The notes: generated from the letters alone by a model not told the origin. 61,072 nt of DNA from JAADHX01 sp964569385 (GCA_964569385.1 CAZMUM010000034.1:1-61072), one strand, 5' to 3'. Counted from the first letter of the stretch, positions 23,180-32,463 are shown. A program made the numbers and translations.

Positions 23180-25050
23180 TGTTTCCGAACCACCGTCGCG
23201 ACATCGCTTTTCCGATTGCGGGGTCCGTGCTGTTGTTTGGCATTCTTGTTGGCGGCGGACTCATCTACACAGCAGTCCAAAGTGGCGGAGCTGCCGACAA
23301 GCTCATCACCGCAATGCTCATCGACGCCATCATGGTGGTCGGCCTTCAGATCTATATTGGGAACACTGGCGTTTTCTCATTCGGCCACATCGGCTTTGGT
23401 GCCATTGCCGGTTACACGTTCGCGCTCTTCGCCATCGATCCGGTCGACAAACTCACGCGGATACCTGATGCCCCGTTTGGCCTAACCGATGTCAGTGTCA
23501 ACCCCTTCGTGGCCACCGTCGTTGCAGTGCTTGTCACGGTCGTGTTCGCGGGACTCATCGGCATCGGGTTGGCCCGTTCCGGCGCACGGTCGGGTGCTGT
23601 GGCTGCCACGGTCATCACTTTGGCGCTTCTATTCGTTACTCACGAGGTGGCCACAAGCTGGGTCGACGTCACCGGTGGCGACCGGGCCGGCCTCACATTT
23701 GGTATTGGCGAGACACTCCCATCACGAGTGCCCGTGTACGTCGTCTTGTTTGCCGCGATAGTGATTGCCAGGCTGTTTGCCCAGAGCCGAAGTGGTCGTC
23801 TGGCCAAGGCATCTCGCGAAGACGATCTGGCGGCCAGAGCCATGGGCGTCAATCCGGCGGTTCCGCAGATGGCGGCGCTGCTGGTATCAGTAGCCATCGT
23901 GGCCGTTGCCGCTTCGCTTCGGGTGTATGAGGTTGGCAGCATCCTTCCTGGCCTCTTCTTCTTCGATTACACGCTGCTCACCCTTGTTATGTTGGTCGTC
24001 GGCGGGCGCAATAGTGTCACCGGGGCGATGCTCGGAGTCGGGGTGATAACGGCAGGCCGAGAGCTTTCCCGCCGGCTGGGCTCGGAGGGTTTTGAGGCGT
24101 TCGGAATTGGTTTGGACGAAGTTCCTCTCGACTGGATGTTCCGCGAGGGGCTACCACGGGTGTTCCTAGGCCTAGCCATGATCGGGTTCATGATCTGGCG
24201 TTCTGATGGCCTCATCGCCGACTGGGAGCTCGACAACTGGCTGTTCCGCCGCTTCCGGAGCAAGGAAGCAACTCCCGATGTCGTTGCTCTTAGGGACCTG
24301 GACGACGATGCCGCTTCGGAGCTTCAGGCCGCAGATGTCACCGTCGACTTTGGTGGCTTCCGAGCTCTGAACGCAGCGTCGATCACCGCCTCCAGTCACG
24401 AGATTGTTGGCCTCATTGGCCCCAACGGTGCGGGCAAAACTACCCTTGTCAACGTCATTACTGGCATGGTCGAACCAACGAGTGGCGAGGTCACCATGGC
24501 AGGCACCGACCTGACCGCGGCACCTTCGCACACCATCGCCCGCGCCGGTCTTGTGCGCACATTCCAGAACCTTCGACTGTTCCCCGCCCTCACCGTTCGT
24601 GAGAATGTCGAAGTGCCGTACTTGGTGGCTGAGAGCAGCAGCAAACGATCCGACAGCTCGACTCGGCCCAGTGTCGACGAGTTGGTCGCCGCGGCTGGTC
24701 TTTGGGAACATCGCGACCGACGCGCGGCAGCACTCGACTACGGCAACTCCCGCCGCCTCGAACTGGCCAGAGCCGCAGCGTTGCAGCCGTCGTTTCTCCT
24801 GCTCGACGAACCCACCAGTGGCATGAGCGACACCGAGTCGCTCGAGATGATCGCCCAGGTGCGTCATATGGCCGGAATTGTCGGTGCAGGAGTACTGGTC
24901 ATCGACCACGACTTGGCCTTCATTACTGGCATTTGCGACCGAATCTATTGCCTCGACCAGGGTGCGGTAATCGCCGTCGGAACCCCGTCAGAGGTACAGG
25001 CCGATCCTGGTGTTAGAGCCGCATACCTCGGCACCAACGCACCAGCCTGA
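23176..25050 (+). CDS. LivM-LivG fusion: ABC permease plus ATPase
   Basis: A 624-residue protein joining the second permease to the second ATPase. Residues 1 to about 355 are LivM-like (LQIYIGNTGVFSFGHIGFGA, LARAMGVNP-type loop read as DDLAARAMGVNPAV, then GGRNSVTGAMLG and LPRVFLGLAMIGFMIW). After a linker the ATPase starts at about residue 385, with Walker A GPNGAGKTT at about 415-423, the LivG block FQNLRLFPALTVRENV, a signature read as LDYGNSRRLELARA, and Walker B LLLDEPTSGMSD near 540. The fusion makes the importer a four-polypeptide system. Fusions of this kind occur in several bacteria but are less common than separate genes. Confidence 0.92.
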   Translation: MMFPNHRRDIAFPIAGSVLLFGILVGGGLIYTAVQSGGAADKLITAMLIDAIMVVGLQIYIGNTGVFSFGHIGFGAIAGYTFALFAIDPVDKLTRIPDAPFGLTDVSVNPFVATVVAVLVTVVFAGLIGIGLARSGARSGAVAATVITLALLFVTHEVATSWVDVTGGDRAGLTFGIGETLPSRVPVYVVLFAAIVIARLFAQSRSGRLAKASREDDLAARAMGVNPAVPQMAALLVSVAIVAVAASLRVYEVGSILPGLFFFDYTLLTLVMLVVGGRNSVTGAMLGVGVITAGRELSRRLGSEGFEAFGIGLDEVPLDWMFREGLPRVFLGLAMIGFMIWRSDGLIADWELDNWLFRRFRSKEATPDVVALRDLDDDAASELQAADVTVDFGGFRALNAASITASSHEIVGLIGPNGAGKTTLVNVITGMVEPTSGEVTMAGTDLTAAPSHTIARAGLVRTFQNLRLFPALTVRENVEVPYLVAESSSKRSDSSTRPSVDELVAAAGLWEHRDRRAAALDYGNSRRLELARAAALQPSFLLLDEPTSGMSDTESLEMIAQVRHMAGIVGAGVLVIDHDLAFITGICDRIYCLDQGAVIAVGTPSEVQADPGVRAAYLGTNAPA

Positions 25051-25067
25051 TGACATCGGAGGAAACG

Positions 25068-26321
25068 ATGACTTCTGTAGCCCACGAATTTTCGAGCATT
25101 GTCGACCCCCAGCTATACCTCGATGGCATCCCCCACGAGCGGTTTTCCAAGATGCGCGAAACTCCAGGCCTCGTGTGGCATCCGTACAACGACGACGGGT
25201 TCTGGGCCGTCACCAGACACGCCGATGTTCGCGAGATGTCGCGAAACGCCCAGGTATTCTCATCGGCTATTGGACACACCAACCTGTGGGATTTGGAGGC
25301 TGATGCCCTTGAGGCTCGCCGGTCACTCATCGACACTGACGCTCCCGACCACACCCGGTTGCGGCGATTGATCGCTGGCGCGTTCACGCCGAAGAACATC
25401 AGACGTTGGGAACAAGTAGTTCGCGAGATCACGTGCGAACTTCTGGACGAGTTCGTGGCGGCCGGAGAGGGCGATTGGGTAGACATGGTGGCGGCTCCGT
25501 TACCGATTCGGATAATTCTGACGATGCTCGGGGTACCCGTCGAAGACGCCGACTTCCTGGTCGAATTGTCGAACCTTCTGGTCGAAGGAACAGGCGATGC
25601 ACAGTCCCTGCCCCCCGACGCATTTGGTAACACCACCGAACTCCGAATGTTGCCGTTCAACAGCCCTGCCAGCCACGCCTTGTTCGAGTACGGAGCCAAG
25701 ATTCACAGACTCCGTAAGAACGACCTAAAAGACGACCTCGTCAGCCAGCTGGTCGAGGCTGAAGCCGACGGCGGCCGCCTGTCGGCTTCGGAGTTTCGCA
25801 ACCTGTTCCACTTGCTGATCTTCGCTGGTAACGAGACCACTCGAACAGCGATGAGTCACGCCGCAATTGTGCTGGCCGAGAACCCAGACCAGTGGCAGCG
25901 ATTCGCCGACGACCGGTCACTGCTCGACGGCGCCACCGAAGAGGTCCTTCGCTGGTCGACGCCGATCCTGCATATGCGCCGGACGACGTCGTGTGACACC
26001 ACTCTGGGCGGAACCGAGATCGCAGCTGGTCAAAAGGTTGTGATGTGGTACGCATCGGCAAATCGCGACGAGGCCGTGTTCGAAGATGCATTTCGGTTCG
26101 ACATCGGACGCGAGCCCAGCGAACAGCTTGCCTTCGGTGGGGGTGGGCCCCACATGTGTCTTGGCGCGTATCTGGCGAGGCTCGAAATTTCGACTCTGCT
26201 CGAGGAGATGGCTAACCGGTCGATCAAGCTCGAACAGACCTCTGACCCTGTGCGTACCCGGTCGAACTTCGTTCATGGGGTTCTGTCTGTAGGTATGAAG
26301 GCCAACGCCGGGCGTAGTTAA
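25068..26321 (+). CDS. Cytochrome P450 (first of a tandem pair)
   Basis: A 417-residue soluble P450. I-helix LIFAGNETTRTAMSH (oxygen-activating A-G-x-E-T-T), ExxR helix ATEEVLRWSTP, and the heme loop LAFGGGGPHMCLGAYLARLE with the proximal cysteine. ATG 25068 is preferred to 25050 because GGAGGA lies just before it. Such bacterial P450s need separate ferredoxin and reductase, none of which is encoded here. It follows the importer directly, so it probably hydroxylates the imported compound or a product. I cannot give a CYP family. Confidence 0.92.
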   Translation: MTSVAHEFSSIVDPQLYLDGIPHERFSKMRETPGLVWHPYNDDGFWAVTRHADVREMSRNAQVFSSAIGHTNLWDLEADALEARRSLIDTDAPDHTRLRRLIAGAFTPKNIRRWEQVVREITCELLDEFVAAGEGDWVDMVAAPLPIRIILTMLGVPVEDADFLVELSNLLVEGTGDAQSLPPDAFGNTTELRMLPFNSPASHALFEYGAKIHRLRKNDLKDDLVSQLVEAEADGGRLSASEFRNLFHLLIFAGNETTRTAMSHAAIVLAENPDQWQRFADDRSLLDGATEEVLRWSTPILHMRRTTSCDTTLGGTEIAAGQKVVMWYASANRDEAVFEDAFRFDIGREPSEQLAFGGGGPHMCLGAYLARLEISTLLEEMANRSIKLEQTSDPVRTRSNFVHGVLSVGMKANAGRS

Positions 26322-26323
26322 CA

Positions 26324-27574
26324 ATGCCGACTCGCCCCACAACCCCAGTCGACCTGGCCGACCCGTCTCTGTATAGCCGCGGAATCCCTCAGGCGGTTTT
26401 CGAAGAAGTGCGGGCTGTTCCTGGTCTCTCGTGGAATCCGATCGACGGCGATGTTGCCAATGGGTTTTGGGCTGTCACCCGCCACCGCGACGTGGTCGAG
26501 GTAAGCCGCGATACCACGACCTATTCGTCCGAAGTTGGGCACATTCAGCTCTACGACATCGACGCCGACGCTCTCGACGCTCGGGCATCGATGATCGATA
26601 TGGACCCCCCGATGCACACTCGGCTGCGACGCATCGTCAGCTCGGCGTTCACCCCTCGTCATGTGCAGGGTTACAGACCCGCTATTGAGCAACGAGTCAG
26701 TAGCGCGCTCGGCAATCTGATCGAGGAGGGCGGCGGCGACTGGGTCAAGCTGGTCGCGGCACCGATTCCTATTGGGGTCATTTGCGACATGATGGGCGTG
26801 CCAGAGTCCGACCACGGCTACATGATCGAGCTGTCAGATCACTTGGTGGCTGGTACCAGCAGCGAGCCCCTCGACCCTGGTGCTTATGGCAACACCACTG
26901 CACTTCGGCTGCTTCCGTTCAACAGCCCGGCCGCTCACGGCATCAACGAGTACGCCAAATCGCTCAATGCGAAGAAGCGAGCCAACCCGGCGGATGACCT
27001 GATGAGCAAGCTGGTCCGCGCCGAGATCGACGGCGAAACCCTCACCGATGCCGAGCTGGCGAACTTCTTTCGGCTCATGATCTTCGCCGGCAATGAAACA
27101 ACCCGATCGGCAATGTCGCACTTGGCGCTTCACTTAGTCGAGTTCGCCAGCGAGTTCGACCGAGTGAGGACAGACTCGAACCTGCTCGACTCGGCCACCG
27201 AAGAAGTCATCCGCTACTCGTCGCCGATTCTCTACTTCAGGCGTACCGCAACCTGCGACGTCGAGTTGGCCGGTACTCAAGTTCTTAAGGGCGAGAAGTT
27301 GGTCATGTGGTACTCGGCCGCCGACTTCGACGAGACAGTGTTCGATGACCCACAGCGGTTCGACGTAGCCAGGCCAACGCCTCCACCCAATGTCGCCTTT
27401 GGCGGGGGAGGGGCCCACTTCTGTCTTGGCGCATCGCTGGCGAGGCTTGAGCTATCGATTCTGATCGAGGAGATCTTGCGCCGCCAGATACAGCTCGACA
27501 TCGTCGGCGGACCTACTTTCGTAGACTCCAATTTCGTGAACGGAATCGAACACCTGCAGGTGGCAGTGAAGTGA
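26324..27574 (+). CDS. Cytochrome P450 (second of a tandem pair)
   Basis: A 416-residue P450 clearly paralogous to its neighbour: same N-terminus (DPSLYSRGIPQAVFEEVRAV), I-helix LMIFAGNETTRSAMSHLALH, ExxR ATEEVIRYSSP, and heme loop VAFGGGGAHFCLGASLARLE. It starts 2 bp after the first P450. The pair probably arose by tandem duplication and then diverged, perhaps hydroxylating different positions of one substrate or successive intermediates. Confidence 0.92.
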   Translation: MPTRPTTPVDLADPSLYSRGIPQAVFEEVRAVPGLSWNPIDGDVANGFWAVTRHRDVVEVSRDTTTYSSEVGHIQLYDIDADALDARASMIDMDPPMHTRLRRIVSSAFTPRHVQGYRPAIEQRVSSALGNLIEEGGGDWVKLVAAPIPIGVICDMMGVPESDHGYMIELSDHLVAGTSSEPLDPGAYGNTTALRLLPFNSPAAHGINEYAKSLNAKKRANPADDLMSKLVRAEIDGETLTDAELANFFRLMIFAGNETTRSAMSHLALHLVEFASEFDRVRTDSNLLDSATEEVIRYSSPILYFRRTATCDVELAGTQVLKGEKLVMWYSAADFDETVFDDPQRFDVARPTPPPNVAFGGGGAHFCLGASLARLELSILIEEILRRQIQLDIVGGPTFVDSNFVNGIEHLQVAVK

Positions 27575-28776
27575 GCACCGACGTGTGGGGGCAACCGACC
27601 GCAGGCTCGCTCGAAAGTGTCGCCTCATGGGACCAGGCCTGGGACCAGTTTCTGCACTTCCGCGACGACGCCTACGCCGAGTTGGCAGCTGCCAATCGGC
27701 TCGACGAAGCGTTTGTTATGGGCTCGGTGTTTAACTCGGTGTATTCGATCCTGGGTGGGCTCCGGTTCGACGAGCCAGACCTGGTGGCCGAGATGGATCG
27801 GGTTCGGTTGCGGGCACCATCGGCCCCTGCCCGCGAGAAGGCGCACGCTGTGGCCCTCGATGTACTGTTCGCCGGCAACTTCAGCCGGGCGGCCAGGATG
27901 TGGGACGAAATCGCGGCCGAAGCCCCCGATTTCGCTGCGATCCGGTTTGCTCACGACATCTATCTGCACGTGGGCGACACCGATGCCCGGATGGCATCGA
28001 GCTTGGCCGCGGTCGAGCAAGGGGGCGACCGACACGGCGCCAACTTCATCGCCAGCCAGCACAGTTTTGCCCTCGAAGAGTCTGGCCACTTTGGCGATGC
28101 CGAACGAGTGGGCCGTGCAGCCCTTGAGGTCGACCCTGACGATTTGTGGGCCAGACACGCGCTGGTCCACGTGTACGAACACACCAACAACCCAGCGGCC
28201 GCGTTTGAGATTCTGGAGGGCTCAGACCACAACTGGGCAGACCAAGATCAGCTGTCGACCCACATCTGGTGGCATGCGGCCCTATTCCATCTTGGCGCTG
28301 ATGAGATCGATCGGGTGCTGGCCATTTTCGACAATCGACTGGTCTCAAAACCGACCGCGTTTCGTCTATGTGACCAGACATCGTTGTTATGGCGTGCCGA
28401 ACTGGCTGGCTTCGATGTTGGCGATAGATGGGATGGCGTCGCCGACCGTTGGGATGAGTCGGAGCAACGCCACAACTGTGGTTTCCTCGACATGCACGCC
28501 GCGTTTAGTTTTGCCAGAAGGCCAGACCACCCTGGAGCCAAGCGCTGGCTCGGTGGCTTAGCTGACCGGCCGCTCGGTGATAGCGAGAACGACATCATCT
28601 TCCAAGAAGTTGTGGCACCGTTGGTCGACGCGGCCACCGCTTTCGGCGCCGGCGATACCGGTCGTTTCGCTGATGTGGTGGCGGAACTAGGACAAGGCGC
28701 CCGTCGCATTGGTGGAAGTAATGCCCAACGCGAGATCATCGCCCTCACTGCGAACCGAACGGACTCAACGCCATGA
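27571..28776 (+). CDS. TTC38-like tetratricopeptide-type protein
   Basis: A 401-residue all-helical protein with degenerate TPR units. Characteristic stretches are EKAHAVALDVLFAGNFSRAA, FAHDIYLHVGDTDARMASSL, DPDDLWARHALVHVYEHTNN and STHIWWHAALFHLGADEIDR, which match the TTC38 family as I know it. Family function is obscure; in bacteria they often neighbour catabolic genes. GTG 27571 overlaps the P450 stop. It may be a scaffold or a still unrecognised enzyme of the pathway. Confidence 0.75.
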   Translation: MSTDVWGQPTAGSLESVASWDQAWDQFLHFRDDAYAELAAANRLDEAFVMGSVFNSVYSILGGLRFDEPDLVAEMDRVRLRAPSAPAREKAHAVALDVLFAGNFSRAARMWDEIAAEAPDFAAIRFAHDIYLHVGDTDARMASSLAAVEQGGDRHGANFIASQHSFALEESGHFGDAERVGRAALEVDPDDLWARHALVHVYEHTNNPAAAFEILEGSDHNWADQDQLSTHIWWHAALFHLGADEIDRVLAIFDNRLVSKPTAFRLCDQTSLLWRAELAGFDVGDRWDGVADRWDESEQRHNCGFLDMHAAFSFARRPDHPGAKRWLGGLADRPLGDSENDIIFQEVVAPLVDAATAFGAGDTGRFADVVAELGQGARRIGGSNAQREIIALTANRTDSTP

Positions 28777-29987
28777 CATGGTCACTAACCGACGAACAGC
28801 TCGCCATTCAGGCCAAGGCCAGAGCGTTGGCAGTTGAGGTCGTTGGACCGCGAGCGGCCGAGGTCGACCGTACCGAACAGTATCCATGGGACAACGTCGC
28901 GGCCCTCAACGAAGCCGGGTTTACCGGGATGTGTGTCCCGCCAGAATTTGGTGGGCCTGGGCATTCGATCCTTGACGCTGTTCTTGTTGTTGAGGAGATG
29001 GCAAAGGTTTGTGGCGTGACCGGCCGCATCGCGGTCGAAGCCAACATGGGAGCCATTTCGGCCGTTATGGAATACGGTACCGACGCCCAGCGCAAGCTGG
29101 CTGCTGAGTTCGTGCTGTCTGGAGATAAACCAGCCATCTGCATAACCGAACCCGATGCTGGCAGCGCAGCAAACGAGATGACCACCCGCGCCGACCGGCG
29201 CGGCGATGGTTATGTGCTGAATGGCAAGAAGCACTGGATTACCGGCGGCGGCGTTTCGAAACTTCACCTCATCTTCGCCAGGGTGTTTGCCGAGGACGGC
29301 ACCGAAGAGGGCATCGGCGGGTTTATGGCGATTCGAGACGAAACTCCGGGCCTCAGTTTCGGAGATCGAGAGCCCACGATGGGGCTACGAGGTATCCCCG
29401 AAGTCGAGGTCATATTCCAAGACATGGAGGTTGGCCCCGACATGGTGTTGGAGCCGCCATCAGGTTTCAGGCATGGTTTTGGCGATCTCATGAATGCCTA
29501 CAACGCCCAGCGAGTTGGTGCCGGAACAGTGGCGCTCGGCATCGCCGCCGGCGCCTATGAGCTTGCGGTCAACTTCGCGAAACAACGCCACCAGTTTGGC
29601 CGTCCGATTGCTGAGTTTCAGGGATTGCAGTTCATGATCGCCGACATGTCGGTAAAGCTCGAAGCGGCCCGCAGCCTCACCTACAGAGCGGCCGAATCGC
29701 ACGGACCTAACGGGAGCCCGTTCCCCGATCCGGCTCTGGCCGCTCAGGCCAAGATCTTCACCGCCGAAGCCTCTATTGCAGTAGTGAGCGACGCGCTACA
29801 GACCTTCGGCGCTGCTGGCTATTCGCGCCGAAACCCCCTTGAGCGTATGTATCGAGACGTCCGCATGTTCACCATTGGTGGAGGTACGGCACAGATCCTT
29901 CGTACTGTCGTGGCCACACGCGAACTCGACATGAAGCTGCCACAGACTCGCGACGGTTTCACTCGGTTGGCCGACCGCCAGACGTAG
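28773..29987 (+). CDS. Acyl-CoA dehydrogenase-fold enzyme lacking the catalytic base; desulfinase-like
   Basis: A 404-residue ACAD-fold flavoprotein (FTGMCVPPEFGGPGHSILDA, CITEPDAGSAANEM, VLNGKKHWITGGG, QRHQFGRPIAEFQGLQ). The usual base position reads T-I-G-G-G-T-A-Q (Gly for Glu), and the alternative base position of isovaleryl-CoA dehydrogenase reads N-A-Q-R with Gln246. An arginine sits at 85 (VTGRIAVEANMG). As I recall, Arg84 and Gln246 with a missing base mark 3-sulfinopropanoyl-CoA desulfinase. It may therefore remove a sulfinate or do other non-redox chemistry. ATGA overlap with the TTC38-like gene; last gene of the operon. Confidence 0.8.
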   Translation: MTWSLTDEQLAIQAKARALAVEVVGPRAAEVDRTEQYPWDNVAALNEAGFTGMCVPPEFGGPGHSILDAVLVVEEMAKVCGVTGRIAVEANMGAISAVMEYGTDAQRKLAAEFVLSGDKPAICITEPDAGSAANEMTTRADRRGDGYVLNGKKHWITGGGVSKLHLIFARVFAEDGTEEGIGGFMAIRDETPGLSFGDREPTMGLRGIPEVEVIFQDMEVGPDMVLEPPSGFRHGFGDLMNAYNAQRVGAGTVALGIAAGAYELAVNFAKQRHQFGRPIAEFQGLQFMIADMSVKLEAARSLTYRAAESHGPNGSPFPDPALAAQAKIFTAEASIAVVSDALQTFGAAGYSRRNPLERMYRDVRMFTIGGGTAQILRTVVATRELDMKLPQTRDGFTRLADRQT

Positions 29988-30717
29988 CTACGTCGACAAG
30001 TATCTGAGCCAGTGCTTCCCAGTTGGTGTCGAGCATTATGTCGTGTCCGGAACTGGCGACGATCTGAAGTTCGGTCCCATAGGCAACTGCTAGATCGCGC
30101 TGTTCTTCGAGTGTGAAAATTGCGTCGTCTGACGCTGCGACTACATGTACCGGAGTGGTCACTCGTTTTGACCGTGGCGGGCGAACGATCATGGTGCTGA
30201 TCGCCAACGCCGACTCGTTCTGGAGTTGTGAGTAAGTCGACTCGACAATCTCGGCGGGTGTTTCTGGTCTGAAGAACAACGAGCCAACCAGATCGGTCGA
30301 GCCGACTAGCCCCGAGTAGTCGGCCATCACGGTTGCCTTGGCGGTGAGCAGTGGATGGTTCCTTAGCAGGCGGAGGTTCGCTCCGAGAGCGCCGCGCCGC
30401 GATACCGATGCCACCAACACGCCAGCAGCGACGGTGTTGGTTTCCAAGAACCGTTGAACTACGTAACCGCCCATCGAGTGTCCAACCACCACCGCGGGTC
30501 GATCGAATGACGTTGCCGCACTGCTTAGGGACTCGACGTACTTGGACATTCGCGCCCAGTTGCGCCGGTGGCTACCGGGATTGTCATGGCCGGGCAGCGT
30601 GACGACGGCAACATCGATGCCCTCGTGTTCGAGATGTTCGGCAAGCTGTCGCCAACACCAAGAACCGTGCCACGCACCATGGACCAGGATCACGGGAGCG
30701 ATAGGCGAAGATGTCAC
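29959..30717 (-). CDS. Alpha/beta hydrolase
   Basis: A 252-residue hydrolase of the esterase/HNL-like branch: VILVHGAWHGSWCWRQLAEH (oxyanion loop), VVTLPGHDN, nucleophile elbow VVVGHSMGGYVVQRFL (Ser in G-H-S-M-G), acid region VAASDDAIF and catalytic His in IVASSGHDIMLDTNW. Start GTG 30717. It is convergent with the rightward operon and overlaps its last gene by 29 bp. Substrate unknown. Confidence 0.85.
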   Translation of the reverse strand: MTSSPIAPVILVHGAWHGSWCWRQLAEHLEHEGIDVAVVTLPGHDNPGSHRRNWARMSKYVESLSSAATSFDRPAVVVGHSMGGYVVQRFLETNTVAAGVLVASVSRRGALGANLRLLRNHPLLTAKATVMADYSGLVGSTDLVGSLFFRPETPAEIVESTYSQLQNESALAISTMIVRPPRSKRVTTPVHVVAASDDAIFTLEEQRDLAVAYGTELQIVASSGHDIMLDTNWEALAQILVDVATSGGRPTE

Positions 30718-30745
30718 GGTCGATCAGCCTAGGTGGATCCCTGGC

Positions 30746-31396
30746 CTAGTCCCTTTTTCCGCTCATGGCCAAGCCGAGGCCTAAGGCAATCATGGTGAGC
30801 CCACCGAATCCGCCGAGATGCCCGAGCCGCCTCGGGGAGTCGTTGATCCATTGTCGTGCCGTTCCGGCTGCAGCGGCCCAGATGCTGTCCAACACCAAGG
30901 CGATGATCACAAACACCGTGCCCAAGACGACCATCTGAGCGGCTACTGGCGCGCCGTTGGAGTTGACGAACTGAGGGAGGATGGCAGCTAGAAAGACGAT
31001 CGACTTCGGGTTAACGAGCCCGACCAAGAAACCCTCAACCAGCACCGACCGGTCAGCCAGCGCTGGTTGGTCCGTTGGGGTTGGCGCGGTGGCGGCGACA
31101 GCCAATTCGACCCGCTGCCGAAACGTCTTGATTCCAAGCCACACAAGGTAGGCCGCACCAGCGAGTTTGAGTGCGGTGAATACTGCGACTGATCGCTCGA
31201 CGACAGCCCCGAGTCCAGCCGCTACCAGCGCCACCTGGACAAAGATGCCGGCTGCGTTTCCGACCACGGTCAAGAGCGCAGCCCTGCGTCCCAGAGCGAC
31301 ACCCCGGCTCACGATGAACATGACGCTGGGGCCAGGTACAGCAATCAGCGTAAATGACAGGGCCGCAAAGGCGAGCAGAGAACTGCTGGTTGGCAT
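30746..31396 (-). CDS. LysE/RhtB-family exporter
   Basis: A 216-residue membrane protein with about six segments. The start LLAFAALSFTLIAVPGPSVM holds the family motif V-P-G-P; later YLVWLGIKTFRQR and GFLVGLVNPKSIVFLAAILP are diagnostic of LysE transporters, which expel amino acids and similar metabolites. It is divergent from the aldo/keto reductase gene. Confidence 0.9.
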   Translation of the reverse strand: MPTSSSLLAFAALSFTLIAVPGPSVMFIVSRGVALGRRAALLTVVGNAAGIFVQVALVAAGLGAVVERSVAVFTALKLAGAAYLVWLGIKTFRQRVELAVAATAPTPTDQPALADRSVLVEGFLVGLVNPKSIVFLAAILPQFVNSNGAPVAAQMVVLGTVFVIIALVLDSIWAAAAGTARQWINDSPRRLGHLGGFGGLTMIALGLGLAMSGKRD

Positions 31397-31416
31397 GGTG
31401 TGATGATGTCGGATCT

Positions 31417-31434
31417 ACTTGCCGCTTGGCAAGT
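31417..31434. promoter_or_regulatory. Inverted repeat between lysE and aldo/keto reductase
   Basis: ACTTGCC (31417-31423) and GGCAAGT (31428-31434) are perfect 7-bp arms with a 4-bp loop in the 77-bp spacer between divergent genes. It could be an operator or a small hairpin; no regulator is adjacent. Confidence 0.35.
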
Positions 31435-31473
31435 GAATATCTGGATCAGCCTTGGTGTCGGTAAGGTGCCAAG

Positions 31474-32463
31474 ATGAGCACTCCTAATGTGAATCCCGAC
31501 ATGGAATACCGGCGTCTTGGCAACAGTGGCCTCAAGGTCAGTGTGTTGTCGTTTGGTAGCTGGGTTACGTTCGACAACCAGATCGACAACAATCTCGCGG
31601 TCGAATGTATGGCCGCCGCGGGCGATGCCGGCTGCAACTTCTTCGACAACGCCGAGGTGTACGCCGGTGGTCGCAGCGAAGAGATCATGGGCCATGCTCT
31701 TAACGAGCTTGGCTGGGAGCGGTGGAGTTACGTCATCACCACCAAAGCGTTCTGGGGCCTTCGGCCCGACGTGCCAAACATGAACAACACGACCAACCGC
31801 AAGTACCTCATGCAATCGATCGACGGTTCGCTCGAACGTCTCGGCCTCGACTTTGTCGACGTGTTCTACTGTCACCGATCGGACCCCCACACGCCGATGG
31901 AAGAAACCGTGTTCGCCATGCACGACATCATCACGTCTGGCAAGGCGCTCTACTGGGGCACTAGTGAATGGTCGGCCGACGATATTCGCGCCGCCATCGA
32001 GATCGCCGAACGTCACCATCTACACAAACCCATTACCGAGCAGAGCCAGTACAACTTGTTCGAGCGCAACAAGGTCGAGAACGAATACGCCCGAATCCAA
32101 CACGACTACGGCTACGGCAACACCATCTGGAGCCCGCTCGCATCGGGTCTACTCACCGGCAAGTATAAAGACGGCGTTCCCGAGGGCTCTCGGGGCGCTC
32201 TGGAAGGGTATGGCTGGTTAGCCGAACGCCTCACCGACGCCGACGAGATCGCCCGCGTAGAGCGTCTTCGCCCAATCGCCGATCGTCTTGGTTGCTCGAT
32301 GGCTCAGTTGGCGCTGGCGTGGTGTACCAAGAACCCGAACGTGTCGACCGTAATCACTGGCGCTTCGAAGGTGTCGCAGGTGGTGCAGAACTTCGAGACT
32401 GTCGGCGTTATCGATCTGCTGAACGACGCAGTCAAAGAAGAGATCGAAGCCGCCGTCGCCTGA
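31474..32463 (+). CDS. Aldo/keto reductase (Kv-beta-like)
   Basis: A 329-residue NADPH-dependent TIM-barrel oxidoreductase. Catalytic tetrad: Asp and Tyr in NFFDNAEVYAGGRSEEIMG, Lys in VITTKAFWG, His in DVFYCHRSDPH. NADP-binding loops are ITEQSQYNLFER and STVITGASKVSQVVQN. It resembles the potassium-channel beta subunit/YghZ branch that reduces aldehydes and methylglyoxal. It runs alone. Confidence 0.92.
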   Translation: MSTPNVNPDMEYRRLGNSGLKVSVLSFGSWVTFDNQIDNNLAVECMAAAGDAGCNFFDNAEVYAGGRSEEIMGHALNELGWERWSYVITTKAFWGLRPDVPNMNNTTNRKYLMQSIDGSLERLGLDFVDVFYCHRSDPHTPMEETVFAMHDIITSGKALYWGTSEWSADDIRAAIEIAERHHLHKPITEQSQYNLFERNKVENEYARIQHDYGYGNTIWSPLASGLLTGKYKDGVPEGSRGALEGYGWLAERLTDADEIARVERLRPIADRLGCSMAQLALAWCTKNPNVSTVITGASKVSQVVQNFETVGVIDLLNDAVKEEIEAAVA

